NCBI RefSeq assembly: GCF_023715325.1
Contig: NZ_JAMBNX010000006.1
Span: forward strand, 124,001-188,000
Source of the DNA: Agromyces mediolanus
Lineage (GTDB): Bacteria; Actinomycetota; Actinomycetes; Actinomycetales; Microbacteriaceae
Length of the DNA: 64,000 nucleotides
Direction of reading: 5' to 3'
The notes beneath the pieces were generated by a model. That model had not been told where the DNA came from, did not search any database, and was given only the letters and a program-made list of their open reading frames with translations. Shown here in pieces: positions 7,168-15,552 of the stretch (positions are counted from its first letter, which is position 1; every line of letters starts with the position of its first letter). The translations under genes were made by a program, and so were the position numbers.

Positions 7168-7688
7168 TGGCGGCGCTTCCGCCGAGCGCCGCGCCCGGGC
7201 CGGACGCCGACGCCGATCCCGCCGACGGTCGCTCAGAGACCGAGACCGAGCGGTACGACCGCAACTGGAACGAACTGCTCCAGGAGCTCCGGGCCGTGCA
7301 GACGGGCACGCAGATCCTCTCCGGGTTCCTGTTGGCGGTGGCGTTCCAACCGCGCTTCGAGGAGCTCGACCCGTACGCCCACACGCTCTACCTCTGCCTC
7401 GTCGTCGCGGCCGGGCTTGCGACGGTGCTCGGCCTCGCGCCGGTGATGCTGCATCGCGCACTGTTCCGCCAGCACGCGAAGCGCCGGCTGGTCCGCACGG
7501 CGAACCGCCTGCTGATCATCCAGATCGCGGTCGTCTCGTTCATCGCGATCGGGGTGATCGGCCTCATCTTCGACGTCGCCGCCGGGCGGGAGATGGGGGT
7601 GGTCGCGCTGTGCGTCGCCGGGTTCGTCGGCCTCGCCTTCTGGGCGGTCATGATCTGGACGGGATGGCGGGCGCGGCTCGACGCGTAG
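7167..7688 (+). CDS. DUF6328 family membrane protein
   Basis: 173 residues. After an acidic N-terminal region, the motif RNWNELLQELRAVQTGTQILSGFLLAVAFQPRFEELD leads into four membrane segments (about residues 45-65, 75-95, 115-135 and 140-160) with a basic cytoplasmic loop HRALFRQHAKRRLVRTANR. This architecture is that of the actinobacterial DUF6328 family, whose function is unknown. It is translationally coupled to the small gene upstream through a TGATG overlap. Confidence 0.85.
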   Translation: MAALPPSAAPGPDADADPADGRSETETERYDRNWNELLQELRAVQTGTQILSGFLLAVAFQPRFEELDPYAHTLYLCLVVAAGLATVLGLAPVMLHRALFRQHAKRRLVRTANRLLIIQIAVVSFIAIGVIGLIFDVAAGREMGVVALCVAGFVGLAFWAVMIWTGWRARLDA

Positions 7689-7697
7689 GCTCGGCGT

Positions 7698-7727
7698 GTG
7701 GATGACCCGAGCGGACCGGCCGCATGA
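7698..7727 (+). promoter_or_regulatory. Possible leaderless 9-codon upstream ORF
   Basis: TAGGCT (7686-7691) is followed after 6 nt by GTG, opening a nine-codon frame (MDDPSGPAA) whose TGA overlaps the ATG of the AEC gene (ATGA). Leaderless short ORFs coupled to the next gene are known in mycobacteria. Here this is a prediction from spacing only. Confidence 0.35.
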
Positions 7728-8647
7728 TCGGCGTGTTCACCGGCTTCGTGGTCATCGCGCTCGCCGTGGTCGTCGGCTGGATCACGGCGCGCTCGGGCCT
7801 GTTCGGGCCCGAGGCGCGGCCGGTGCTCGCGAGGCTCACCTTCAACGTGCTCGCCCCGTTCCTGCTGTTCTCGGTGCTCGCGACCGCCGATGTGCGGCAG
7901 CTGTTCTCGACGCTGCTGCCGGTCTCGGCGATCGCCGCGGCGACCGTGATGCTCGTGTTCGGGGTCGTCGCGATGCTGCTGCTCCGCCGCCGTCTGGCCG
8001 ACACCGTGATCGGGTCGCTCGCCGCAGGGTACGTGAACGGCAACAACATCGGAATCCCGATCGCGGTGTACATGCTGGGCGACGCGGCCTTCTCGGTCCC
8101 GATCGTGCTGCTGCAGCTGCTCCTCTTCGCGCCCGTCGCGCTCGCGGTGCTCGGCGCAGTGGTCGAGCACCGCACCTCGGTGCGCGCGATCGTGCGTTCG
8201 ACCCTCACGAACCCGATCATCGTCGGCTCGCTCGCCGGCGTCCTCGTCGCCGTCTCCGGGATCGAGCTGCCGGCGATCGTCCTCGACCCGATCGAGCTGA
8301 TCGGCCACGCGGCGGTGCCGCTCATGCTGATCTCCTACGGCATGTCGCTGCACGGGCGCCGCCTGCTCGCCCCGGGCGGGGCGCGCGTCGACGTGTTCAT
8401 CGCCGCCGGGCTGAAGCTCGTCGCGATGCCCCTCGTCGCCTGGGCGGTCGGCCGTTTCGTGTTCGGGCTCGACGAGGGCTCGCTCTACGCGGTCACCGTG
8501 CTCGCCGCGTTGCCGACGGCGCAGAACGTGTTCAACTACGCCCAGCGTTACGAGACCGCCGAGGTGCTCGCGCGCGACACCATCTTCCTGACGACCGTGG
8601 GCGCGGTGCCCGTGCTCACCGTCATCGCGCTGCTGCTCGGCACCTGA
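7724..8647 (+). CDS. AEC family transporter (auxin efflux carrier fold)
   Basis: 307 residues and about ten membrane segments throughout. Family marks are the inverted-repeat layout, LTFNVLAPFLLFSVLA, the conserved GYVNGNNIGIPIAVYMLG (the NxxxxG/P crossover region of the first half) and LAALPTAQNVFNYAQRY in the second half. Bacterial members export or exchange organic acids such as malate and other small anions, so the substrate here is not defined. The main start has only a weak ribosome site, and a coupled mini-ORF ends at its ATG. The gene is convergent with the hydrolase gene, with 3 nt between the stops. Confidence 0.9.
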   Translation: MIGVFTGFVVIALAVVVGWITARSGLFGPEARPVLARLTFNVLAPFLLFSVLATADVRQLFSTLLPVSAIAAATVMLVFGVVAMLLLRRRLADTVIGSLAAGYVNGNNIGIPIAVYMLGDAAFSVPIVLLQLLLFAPVALAVLGAVVEHRTSVRAIVRSTLTNPIIVGSLAGVLVAVSGIELPAIVLDPIELIGHAAVPLMLISYGMSLHGRRLLAPGGARVDVFIAAGLKLVAMPLVAWAVGRFVFGLDEGSLYAVTVLAALPTAQNVFNYAQRYETAEVLARDTIFLTTVGAVPVLTVIALLLGT

Positions 8648-8650
8648 GGC

Positions 8651-10678
8651 TCACCCGCGCCAGCCGTGCAGCACCCGCGCCCAGAACCGCGACCAGCCGG
8701 TCGCCGGAGCCAGCAGCCGGCGCCGTGCGGCGAGCTCGTCCTGGTACGCCGGGCTCGCGAGGGCCCGCCCGATCGTCATGGTCGGTGCCGGCGCGGCGCT
8801 CGCGCTCGGACCGTCGGCGGCTCGGCGGGCGGGCACGACGACCGGCGAGGGCGCGAAGCGCGGCTCGGCGATGACGAACACGGCGACGAGGCCGATGCCG
8901 AGGCCCCAGGCCCAGAGCGCCGGCGCGGGCGGCGGGGGCGTCGTCCACGCGGCGATCGCGCACCACACGGTGACGGCGGCGGCGACGACGTAGCCGACTC
9001 GGGGGAGCGCGGTGAGCACGAGCCACCGTCGCGCCTCCATGGGGCAGCGCTGCCACACGAGCGAGCGCTGCGTGATGCCGTTCAGCAGCTGGTTCAGCCA
9101 GATCAGCAGCGCGGCGACGAGGGCGGCGGCGATGAGCCATCCCCAGTCCGTCAGCCGGCCGTCGTCGACGAGCCAGGCGACCGAGGCGAGCGCGTCGCTC
9201 GCGGGCGCGCCGGTGAAGAGCCCGGTGACCGTGCCGACGGCGAGCGCGACGGTCCGGACGAGCCACGCGAAGGCGGCGGATGCCGCGGGCAGCCCCGGCA
9301 GGATCGCCGCCGTCACGAGCGCGGCGAGGAGGTTCGTGCCGAGCGACTTCTTGTCGATCACGGCGAGCCGGTTCTCGAGGTACTCGACCTCGGCGGGCCG
9401 GGTGGCGAGTGCCGGGCCGAGCAGGTGCCTGGCCGTCGGATCGACGACCTGCACGACGTTGCGGTAGTACTCGCTGTGGTCGAGGAACGGCTGGCTCGTG
9501 TTGTGCACGGCGTGCTCCTCGGGCCCGAGCGCGGCGTCGCCGGTCCGCGGGAAGTACGCGGCGCGCCAGCGTTCGCGCGCCGCCCGGCGGGAGTCGCCGA
9601 TCGGGCCGGCCGAGAACGGGTCCCAGACCGCCCAGTGGTTCGCCCAGGCCACCGGATGCTCGGGCGCCGCCGCGATCCAGTTCGCGACGGGCGAGTAGCG
9701 GTCGCTGCGGCCGCGCCAGTTCTCGCGGCCGAGCAGCACGACCGCCGCGCCCACGGTGGTGAGGCGGCGGACGTTGAATGCGGCGGGGTCGAGCTCCTCG
9801 AACAGTGCGAACGTCGACACGGCCGCGCCCTGCGAGTGCGCGAAGAGGTGCACCTCTCCGTCGTCTCCGACGAGCTCCCGGGCACGGGCGAGGGCGTCGC
9901 GAACGACGAGGCGCATGGCGGAGGCCCGGACCGGGCGTTCCTTCCACGCGGCGACGTCGCCGATCGAGCCCACGAGCGCATCGAGCACGCCCTGGGCGAG
10001 GTCCTTGAACCAGGGGATCAGGAGCAGCGGGCTGAGCAGCGGCAGGATCGGGGTCAGCACGACGCCGAGGAGCACCACGCCCAGCCAGACGGCGGCGAAC
10101 ACGACGGTGAGCACCGCGACCCGGACGAGGTCGACGACCGCGGTGAGCGTGCGACCGAGCAGCAGCCGGTCGTGCGGCGGGCGCTGGTGCTCCACGAGCG
10201 TCAGCCAGGGCAGCATCACGAGGGTCTGCCGGAACAGGCCGAGCATGCGGGTGAACGCGCGCCACATGAACGGCACCGCCCAGCGGAACACCTGCGCGCG
10301 AGACATCGGCACGAACGACTCCGACCAGCGCGCCTCGACGATCGCGATGCGACGCCGGGTCGTCTCGGCATCCACCACCGCGCCGTCCTCGACGCGCCCG
10401 GTGCCCCGCGTCGGGAAGGCGACCGTCGCCGTCACGATCGGCACGTCGCCGGTGAGCTCGGAGTCGACGATCGTCACGCCGTGCTCCTCGCGGCCGCCGA
10501 TGATGCGGTCCCGGGCGATCCAGTCCATCCGTTCGAGCAGTGGCTCGGCCCACTCGAGCAGGATCTGGCTGGTGTACGCACTGCCCATGCCGTGCACGAC
10601 GACGAGCGCGCTGTCGAACGCACCCGGCTCGGGAGCCTTGGCCGACTCGCGGCCGGTGTCCTCGGCGATGAGCATCAC
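8651..10678 (-). CDS. Membrane-embedded alpha/beta hydrolase-like protein
   Basis: 675 residues from GTG 10678 (GAGGAG 4-9 nt upstream; the next codon is ATG). Near residue 25 is ALVVVHGMGS, the oxyanion strand of alpha/beta hydrolases. A pair of long hydrophobic segments (about 180-235) interrupts the fold. The nucleophile elbow follows as FAHSQGA (Ser about 285), with DPFSAGPIGDS and FLDHSEYY as candidate acid and histidine. Four more hydrophobic segments lie between about 430 and 610, before a Pro/Ala-rich tail. A lipase- or esterase-type activity at the membrane is plausible. The arrangement of membrane helices within the catalytic domain is unusual. No partner genes are adjacent on the same strand. 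Confidence 0.8.
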   Translation of the reverse strand: MMLIAEDTGRESAKAPEPGAFDSALVVVHGMGSAYTSQILLEWAEPLLERMDWIARDRIIGGREEHGVTIVDSELTGDVPIVTATVAFPTRGTGRVEDGAVVDAETTRRRIAIVEARWSESFVPMSRAQVFRWAVPFMWRAFTRMLGLFRQTLVMLPWLTLVEHQRPPHDRLLLGRTLTAVVDLVRVAVLTVVFAAVWLGVVLLGVVLTPILPLLSPLLLIPWFKDLAQGVLDALVGSIGDVAAWKERPVRASAMRLVVRDALARARELVGDDGEVHLFAHSQGAAVSTFALFEELDPAAFNVRRLTTVGAAVVLLGRENWRGRSDRYSPVANWIAAAPEHPVAWANHWAVWDPFSAGPIGDSRRAARERWRAAYFPRTGDAALGPEEHAVHNTSQPFLDHSEYYRNVVQVVDPTARHLLGPALATRPAEVEYLENRLAVIDKKSLGTNLLAALVTAAILPGLPAASAAFAWLVRTVALAVGTVTGLFTGAPASDALASVAWLVDDGRLTDWGWLIAAALVAALLIWLNQLLNGITQRSLVWQRCPMEARRWLVLTALPRVGYVVAAAVTVWCAIAAWTTPPPPAPALWAWGLGIGLVAVFVIAEPRFAPSPVVVPARRAADGPSASAAPAPTMTIGRALASPAYQDELAARRRLLAPATGWSRFWARVLHGWRG

Positions 10679-10936
10679 GGTCTCCTCTCGGACGGCCGGG
10701 TCGGGGCGCGGGCGGATGCCTCGGGCGGCGCGCGTGATCCGGCTGAGCGAACGCTACTGGCGCGGCGGAGCACCCGGCAAGGGCGGACCCCCTGGCCCTC
10801 CCTCAGGGCCGGCCCGGGGGAGGGGCCCCGGCCCGCCTGCGACTTCAGGGTCACCACTGAGGCGGTCCCGGCGCGGCCGGCTCTAACGTGAGCACTGGAC
10901 CGCCGCCCGCCGTGACTGCAGGGGGAACTGATTCCG
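10679..10936. other. Intergenic region between divergent genes
   Basis: Within the 413-nt gap 10679-11091 the sequence is almost pure GC with nested inverted repeats (for example GGCCCT 10794-10799 with AGGGCC 10805-10810). A TAACGT hexamer at 10884-10889 is a candidate -10 for the helicase transcript. No RNA gene is recognised. Confidence 0.4.
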
Positions 10937-11095
10937 GTGGGCGCGTCCGCTGAGAGCCGGCCCGACCGCGACCCGAACCGCGGTCATGGGCCGGCTCCCC
11001 CCGTTCCGGCACGGTGGGGCGAGTCGGGGCGGGGCAGCGCGCCCGAGCCGGCGCCGCCGGGCCGCACGGCGGCGTCTGACAGACTCGACGGGTGA
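10937..11095 (+). CDS. Possible small disordered protein coupled to the helicase gene
   Basis: A GTG at 10937, 10 nt after GGGGGA, opens 52 codons rich in Pro, Gly, Arg and Ala. The TGA overlaps the helicase GTG (GTGA). Third codon positions are GC-rich as in real genes, but the composition is low complexity, so this could equally be a leader without coding function. Confidence 0.25.
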   Translation: MGASAESRPDRDPNRGHGPAPPVPARWGESGRGSAPEPAPPGRTAASDRLDG

Positions 11096-13623
11096 CCGAC
11101 GCGCTCCTCGACCTCGTTCCGCGGCCCTACGACGCGGATGCGATGTACGACGCCTTCGTCGGCTGGGCCGAGGGCCGCGGCTTCTCCCTCTACCCCGCGC
11201 AGGACGAGGCGGTCATCGAGATCGTCTCCGGCGCGAACGTGATCCTCTCCACGCCGACCGGAACCGGCAAGTCGCTCGTCGCGGTGGCCGCGCACGCGAC
11301 CGCGGTCGCGAAGGGCGGGCGCAGCTACTACACGGCGCCGATCAAGGCCCTCGTGTCGGAGAAGTTCTTCCAGCTCGTCGAGGTGTTCGGCGCGGCGAAC
11401 GTCGGCATGGTCACGGGCGACAGCTCGGTGAACGCGGATGCGCCGATCGTCTGCTGCACGGCGGAGATCCTCGCGAACCTGGCGCTCCGCCGCGGCGCGG
11501 ACGCCGAGGTCGACCAGGTCGTGATGGACGAGTTCCACTATTACGGCGATCCCGAGCGCGGCTGGGCCTGGCAGGTGCCGCTGCTGCTGCTCACGAAGGC
11601 GCAGTTCGTGCTGATGTCGGCGACGCTCGGCGACGTGACGGCGATCGCCGAAGACCTGTCGGCGCGCACCGGGCGGCCGACGGCCGAGGTCACCGGCGTC
11701 GAACGGCCGGTCCCGCTCAGCTTCTCGTACGCGAAGACCCCGGTGCAGGAGACCGTCGAGGAGCTGCTCGAGACCCGGCAGGCGCCCGTCTACATCGTGC
11801 ACTTCTCCCAGGCGCAGGCGATGGAGCGGGCCCAGGCGCTCTCCTCGATCCGCGTCGTGACGCGCGAGCAGCGCGACGAGATCGCCGAGGCGATCGGCGG
11901 CTTCCGGTTCACGACGAGCTTCGGCAAGACGCTCTCCCGACTCGTCCGCTCGGGCATCGGCGTGCACCACGCCGGGATGCTCCCGCGCTACCGCCGCCTC
12001 GTCGAGACCCTCGCCCAGCGCGGTCTGCTGCGCGTCATCTGCGGCACCGACACGCTGGGCGTCGGCATCAACGTGCCCATCCGCAGTGTGCTCATCACCG
12101 CGCTTGCCAAGTACGACGGTCAGCGGATGCGGCACCTGAGCGCGCGCGAGTTCCACCAGATCTCCGGCCGTGCGGGGCGGGCCGGGTACGACACCGCCGG
12201 CACCGTCGTCGTGCTCGCGCCCGAACACGAGATCGAGAACGAGCAGGCCGTGCGCAAGGCCGGCGACGACCCGAAGAAGCTGAAGAAGGTCGTGCGCAAG
12301 AAGCCGCCCGCCGGCCAGATCAGCTGGGGCGAGGGGGCGTTCGAGCGCCTGGTCGCCGCCCAGCCGGAGCCGCTCGTGCCGCAGTTGCAGCTCACCGCCG
12401 CGATGCTGATCAACGTCATCGCCCGCGGCGGGGACGTCGCCGCGAACGTCGCCGCGCTCGTGTTCGACAACCACCAGCCCCGGGCCCGGCGTTTCGAGCT
12501 CGCGCGCCGCGCCCTCGGCATCCTGCGCACCCTCCGTGACGCCGGTGTCGTGACGCTCTCGCCGGACCCCGAGGGGACGGCCCTCGGGGTCGAGATCCGG
12601 CTCGAGGTCGAGCTGCAGCCGAACTTCGCGCTCAACCAGCCGCTGTCGCCGTTCGCGCTCGCCGCGATCGAGCTGCTCGACCCGGAGACGAGCGAACAGG
12701 GCACCGGCCACTACGCGCTCGACGTGGTCTCGATCATCGAGTCGACGCTCGACGACCCGCGGCCGATCCTCTCGCAGCAGGAGTTCCGCGCCCGGGGCGA
12801 GGCGGTCGCCGCGATGAAGCAGGAGGGCATCGAGTACGAGGAGCGGATGGCGCGGCTCGAGGAGGTCACCTGGCCGAAGCCGCTCGAGGAGCTGCTCTCG
12901 CACGCGTTCGAGCGCTTCGCCGCGAGCCAGCCGTGGGTGCGCGACTTCGAGCTGCGGCCGAAGACCGTCGTGCGCGACATGTTCGAGCGCAGCATGTCGT
13001 TCGGGGAATACGTTGCCCTGTACCAGCTCGCACGGAGCGAGGGCCTCGTGCTGCGCTACCTCTCCGACGCGTTCCGCGCCATTCGGCAGACCGTGCCGGA
13101 GGAGGCGAAGAACGAGGAGCTCCTCGACCTCGTCGAGTGGCTCGGCGAGCTCGTGCGTCAGGTGGACTCGAGCCTCGTGGACGAGTGGGCCGAGCTGATC
13201 GACCCCGCCGCCCACCTGCCGGAGGACGAGGCGCCCGTCGTCCCGCCCGCGCCACCCTCGGTCGTCACGAACCGGCGCGCGTTCACCGTGCTGGTGCGGA
13301 ACGAGCTGTTCCGGCGCGTGCAGCTCGCCGCCCTCGACCGGGAGGAGGAGCTCGTCGAGCTCGACCCCGACGCGGGCTGGCCCGACGCGCTCGACCGCTA
13401 CTACGACGAGCACGACGCGATCGGCACCGGCCCGGCCGCCCGCTCGCCGCGCCTCGTCACGATCGACGAGACGGATGCCTCGAACGGCATCTGGCGCGTC
13501 GAGCAGACGGTGGACGACCCGGCCGGGCACAACGACTGGCGGATCCGCGCGGTGGTCGACCTCGAGGCGTCCGCCGAGGCCGGCGTCGCCGTGCTGGGCG
13601 AGGTGGCGTTCCTGCGGCTGTAG
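11092..13623 (+). CDS. Superfamily 2 RNA helicase with C-terminal DUF3516
   Basis: 843 residues. Helicase motifs in order: STPTGTGKS (Walker A, about residue 53), YTAPIKALVSEKFF, VMDEFHYYGDPERGW (DEFH, about 145), LMSATLGD (about 175), HHAGMLPRYRRLVE, GTDTLGVGINVPIRSVLIT and QISGRAGRAGYDT. This is the Ski2/Mtr4-like layout. The C-terminal half, from EEVTWPKPLEELLSHAFERF, matches the actinobacterial DUF3516 domain. It probably unwinds structured RNA in turnover or ribosome maturation. Start GTG 11092 follows CAGACT (11080-11085) by 6 nt, suggesting a leaderless form. The gene stands alone before the HNH gene. Confidence 0.95.
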   Translation: MTDALLDLVPRPYDADAMYDAFVGWAEGRGFSLYPAQDEAVIEIVSGANVILSTPTGTGKSLVAVAAHATAVAKGGRSYYTAPIKALVSEKFFQLVEVFGAANVGMVTGDSSVNADAPIVCCTAEILANLALRRGADAEVDQVVMDEFHYYGDPERGWAWQVPLLLLTKAQFVLMSATLGDVTAIAEDLSARTGRPTAEVTGVERPVPLSFSYAKTPVQETVEELLETRQAPVYIVHFSQAQAMERAQALSSIRVVTREQRDEIAEAIGGFRFTTSFGKTLSRLVRSGIGVHHAGMLPRYRRLVETLAQRGLLRVICGTDTLGVGINVPIRSVLITALAKYDGQRMRHLSAREFHQISGRAGRAGYDTAGTVVVLAPEHEIENEQAVRKAGDDPKKLKKVVRKKPPAGQISWGEGAFERLVAAQPEPLVPQLQLTAAMLINVIARGGDVAANVAALVFDNHQPRARRFELARRALGILRTLRDAGVVTLSPDPEGTALGVEIRLEVELQPNFALNQPLSPFALAAIELLDPETSEQGTGHYALDVVSIIESTLDDPRPILSQQEFRARGEAVAAMKQEGIEYEERMARLEEVTWPKPLEELLSHAFERFAASQPWVRDFELRPKTVVRDMFERSMSFGEYVALYQLARSEGLVLRYLSDAFRAIRQTVPEEAKNEELLDLVEWLGELVRQVDSSLVDEWAELIDPAAHLPEDEAPVVPPAPPSVVTNRRAFTVLVRNELFRRVQLAALDREEELVELDPDAGWPDALDRYYDEHDAIGTGPAARSPRLVTIDETDASNGIWRVEQTVDDPAGHNDWRIRAVVDLEASAEAGVAVLGEVAFLRL

Positions 13624-13683
13624 CGCGGGCGGCGTGCGTGATCGGGTCCTCGCGCGCAACTGCGACGGAAGTGGCGCTATTGC

Positions 13684-13699
13684 TCGAACACCTCTTCGA
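13684..13699. promoter_or_regulatory. SOS-box-like (LexA) site
   Basis: TCGAAC-ACCT-CTTCGA. The actinobacterial LexA consensus is TCGAAC-N4-GTTCGA, so there is one mismatch (C for G at the first base of the right arm). It lies 31-46 nt upstream of the DUF222/HNH start codon. Confidence 0.6.
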
Positions 13700-13729
13700 A
13701 TCTGCGCGCTTCTCGGGGAGAATCGAACC

Positions 13730-15331
13730 ATGCAGATCAGCCCACCTGATGCCGCGGCCCGTGCGCCTGGATCGGGTGTGCCTGGGCCGGGTGTGCCTGG
13801 ATCGGGTGTGCCTGGGCCCCGTGCGCTCGGTGCGCTCGTGTCGCGCACCGCGGACGTCGCCGCGGCGTGGGGCGGTGCGCTGCTGCGGGAGTCCTCGCCC
13901 GCCTCGGTCGAGGCCGATGCCCGGGCGATGAGCGACGACGGCGTCGTCCGGGTCGTCGAGGCGCTCGCCGGGCTCGCTCGACAGGTCGAGGCGCTGCAGG
14001 TGCGGCTCGCCGCCGAGCTCGACGATCGCTGCACCGGGATCACCGGTGACGATGTGGCCAAGTCGATGGGGTTCTCGACCCCGGAGCGGCTCATCGCGCA
14101 CACCACGGGCGGGCGCACGGCCGAGGCGGCGGCGCTCGTGCGGCTCGGCCGGGCCACGGCCACTCGTCCCTCGTTCACCGGAGGCCTGCTCCCGGCGAAA
14201 CGCCCGGCCCTCGCCGCGGCGGTCGAGCGTGGCGAGCTCGGCATCGAAGCCGCCGAGACGATCCGCCGCTTCCTCGAGCGCGTCGAACTACGGGCCGACC
14301 CCGCCGAACTCTCGGCCGCCGAGCAGTTCCTCGTGCAGCGCGCTGCCCGCACCGGGCAACGCGTCGCCGTGTGCACGGCGGTCGGGGCCGACGGGCTCGC
14401 GTTGCTCGTGAAGCGCCTCGAAGCGCAGCTCGATCCCGACGGCGTGAAGCCGCGCGAAGACGAGCTCCGGGCCCGACGCGGGCTCACCGTCTGGCAGGAC
14501 CGCAGCGGCATGGTCCGCGTGCGCGGCGCGCTCGATCCGGTGGGCGGCGCAGCGCTGCGCTCCGCGCTCGACGGGCTCGTCGGAGCCGAGCTGCACCGGG
14601 CGAGAGACGCTCGGATGCCGTTCGGGGCGCGGGCTCGTGGCGCGACCGACGCCGAGTCGACGAGCGCCGGCGCGGCCGAGCTCGCGGTCGACGGCGATCC
14701 GGCACTCGCCGAGCAGCGCACCATCGCCCAGCTGTACGCCGACGCGCTCGTCGATCTCGCGCGCCACGGCATCGGCTGCCGCGCGATGCCGGCGCTCCGT
14801 CAGGTCACGGTCGTCGCACGAGTCGACCTCGAAGCACTCGTCGCCGACCGGGGGTCGGCGACCATCGACGGCATCGAGCAGCCGATCTCCCTCGACTCGG
14901 TGCGCGAGCTCGTCACGTCGGCGGGCCTCTCGCCGCTCCTCGTCGGTTCGGGTGAAGAGCCGCTTCGTCTGGGGCGCGCCGCGCGGCTGTTCACGCCGGC
15001 CCAGAAGCTCGCCCTGGCGGATCGCGACGGCGGGTGCGCGTGGCCCGCCTGCTCGCGGCCCCCCTCGCACACCGAGGCCCACCACATCGCATGGTGGGGC
15101 AGAGACGACGGGTCGACCGACCTCGACAACGGCGTGCTGCTCTGCAGTCACCATCACCATCGAGTGCACGACGACGGCTGGCGCGTGAGCATCCGCGACG
15201 GGCGCAGCTGGTTCGTTCCGCCGGCGTATCTCGATCCTGAACAGCTGCCGCGCCCCGGCAACACGTCGATCGACCGGGAGTTCCGCCGACGGCTCCACGA
15301 GCGCCGGGCGCCCGCGCGGGCGGTGGCGTGA
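13730..15331 (+). CDS. DUF222-HNH endonuclease family protein (13E12-like)
   Basis: 533 residues. A Gly/Pro/Val repeat (residues about 12-32) precedes the DUF222 region (about 60-400), with VEALAGLARQVEALQVRLAAELDDR and LVKRLEAQLDPDGVKPREDELRARRGLTVWQD as typical blocks. The HNH nuclease motif is intact at the C-terminus: CAWPAC (about 436), AHHIAWWGRDDGSTDLDNGVLLC and HHHHRVHDDGW. The family corresponds to the mycobacterial 13E12 repeat proteins, several of which are DNA-damage induced. The ATG at 13730 has GGGGAG 9-14 nt upstream. A LexA-box-like element precedes it. The DNA target is unknown. Confidence 0.93.
   Translation: MQISPPDAAARAPGSGVPGPGVPGSGVPGPRALGALVSRTADVAAAWGGALLRESSPASVEADARAMSDDGVVRVVEALAGLARQVEALQVRLAAELDDRCTGITGDDVAKSMGFSTPERLIAHTTGGRTAEAAALVRLGRATATRPSFTGGLLPAKRPALAAAVERGELGIEAAETIRRFLERVELRADPAELSAAEQFLVQRAARTGQRVAVCTAVGADGLALLVKRLEAQLDPDGVKPREDELRARRGLTVWQDRSGMVRVRGALDPVGGAALRSALDGLVGAELHRARDARMPFGARARGATDAESTSAGAAELAVDGDPALAEQRTIAQLYADALVDLARHGIGCRAMPALRQVTVVARVDLEALVADRGSATIDGIEQPISLDSVRELVTSAGLSPLLVGSGEEPLRLGRAARLFTPAQKLALADRDGGCAWPACSRPPSHTEAHHIAWWGRDDGSTDLDNGVLLCSHHHHRVHDDGWRVSIRDGRSWFVPPAYLDPEQLPRPGNTSIDREFRRRLHERRAPARAVA
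13765..13824 (+). repeat. Four tandem 15-bp units in the HNH gene
   Basis: GCCTGGATCGGGTGT alternates with GCCTGGGCCGGGTGT for four units, the last degenerate. They encode PGSGV/PGPGV. The 30-bp superperiod suggests recent duplication. Confidence 0.85.
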
Positions 15332-15410
15332 GCGGTCGAGGATGCCGCTTCGCGGACGTGCGCATCCGAGCACCCCGTCCGGGGGCCATCGCTCATTTGC
15401 GCGCCGGGGC

Positions 15411-15454
15411 GTGAACGAAGCGTGAAATCACTGGGAGCGCCGTATGAAATCAGG
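15411..15454. promoter_or_regulatory. PHO-box-like 11-nt phased direct repeats
   Basis: Units start at 15411 (GTGAACGAAGC), 15422 (GTGAAATCACT), 15433 (weak) and 15444 (ATGAAATCAGG). On the opposite strand the strong units read GTTCACG and TTTCACG, matching the GTTCACC core and the 11-nt spacing of Streptomyces PhoP binding sites. They lie 22 nt before the -35 box, an activator position. Confidence 0.55.
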
Positions 15455-15476
15455 GGTGCGCAGCCCCGATCGCCCC

Positions 15477-15505
15477 TTGGCAGCGTCGCCTGGCGCTCCT
15501 AAGCT
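15477..15505 (+). promoter_or_regulatory. Promoter of the extracellular nuclease gene
   Basis: -35 TTGGCA (15477-15482), 17-nt spacer, -10 TAAGCT (15500-15505). The predicted start leaves a 40-nt leader containing GGAGGGAG before the ATG at 15553. Confidence 0.7.
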
Positions 15506-15552
15506 CTGGTCCAGCGCGTCCCCCGAGCGGGGGCGACTCGGAGGGAGAACTC

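Noticed and set aside
13765..13824. CRISPR-like repeats
   Set aside because: The 15-bp units are contiguous and coding, with no spacers. No CRISPR array or cas gene occurs in the window.
10984..14772. A 1262-codon open frame on the minus strand
   Set aside because: Shadow of the helicase and HNH genes, which have complete domain signatures on the + strand.
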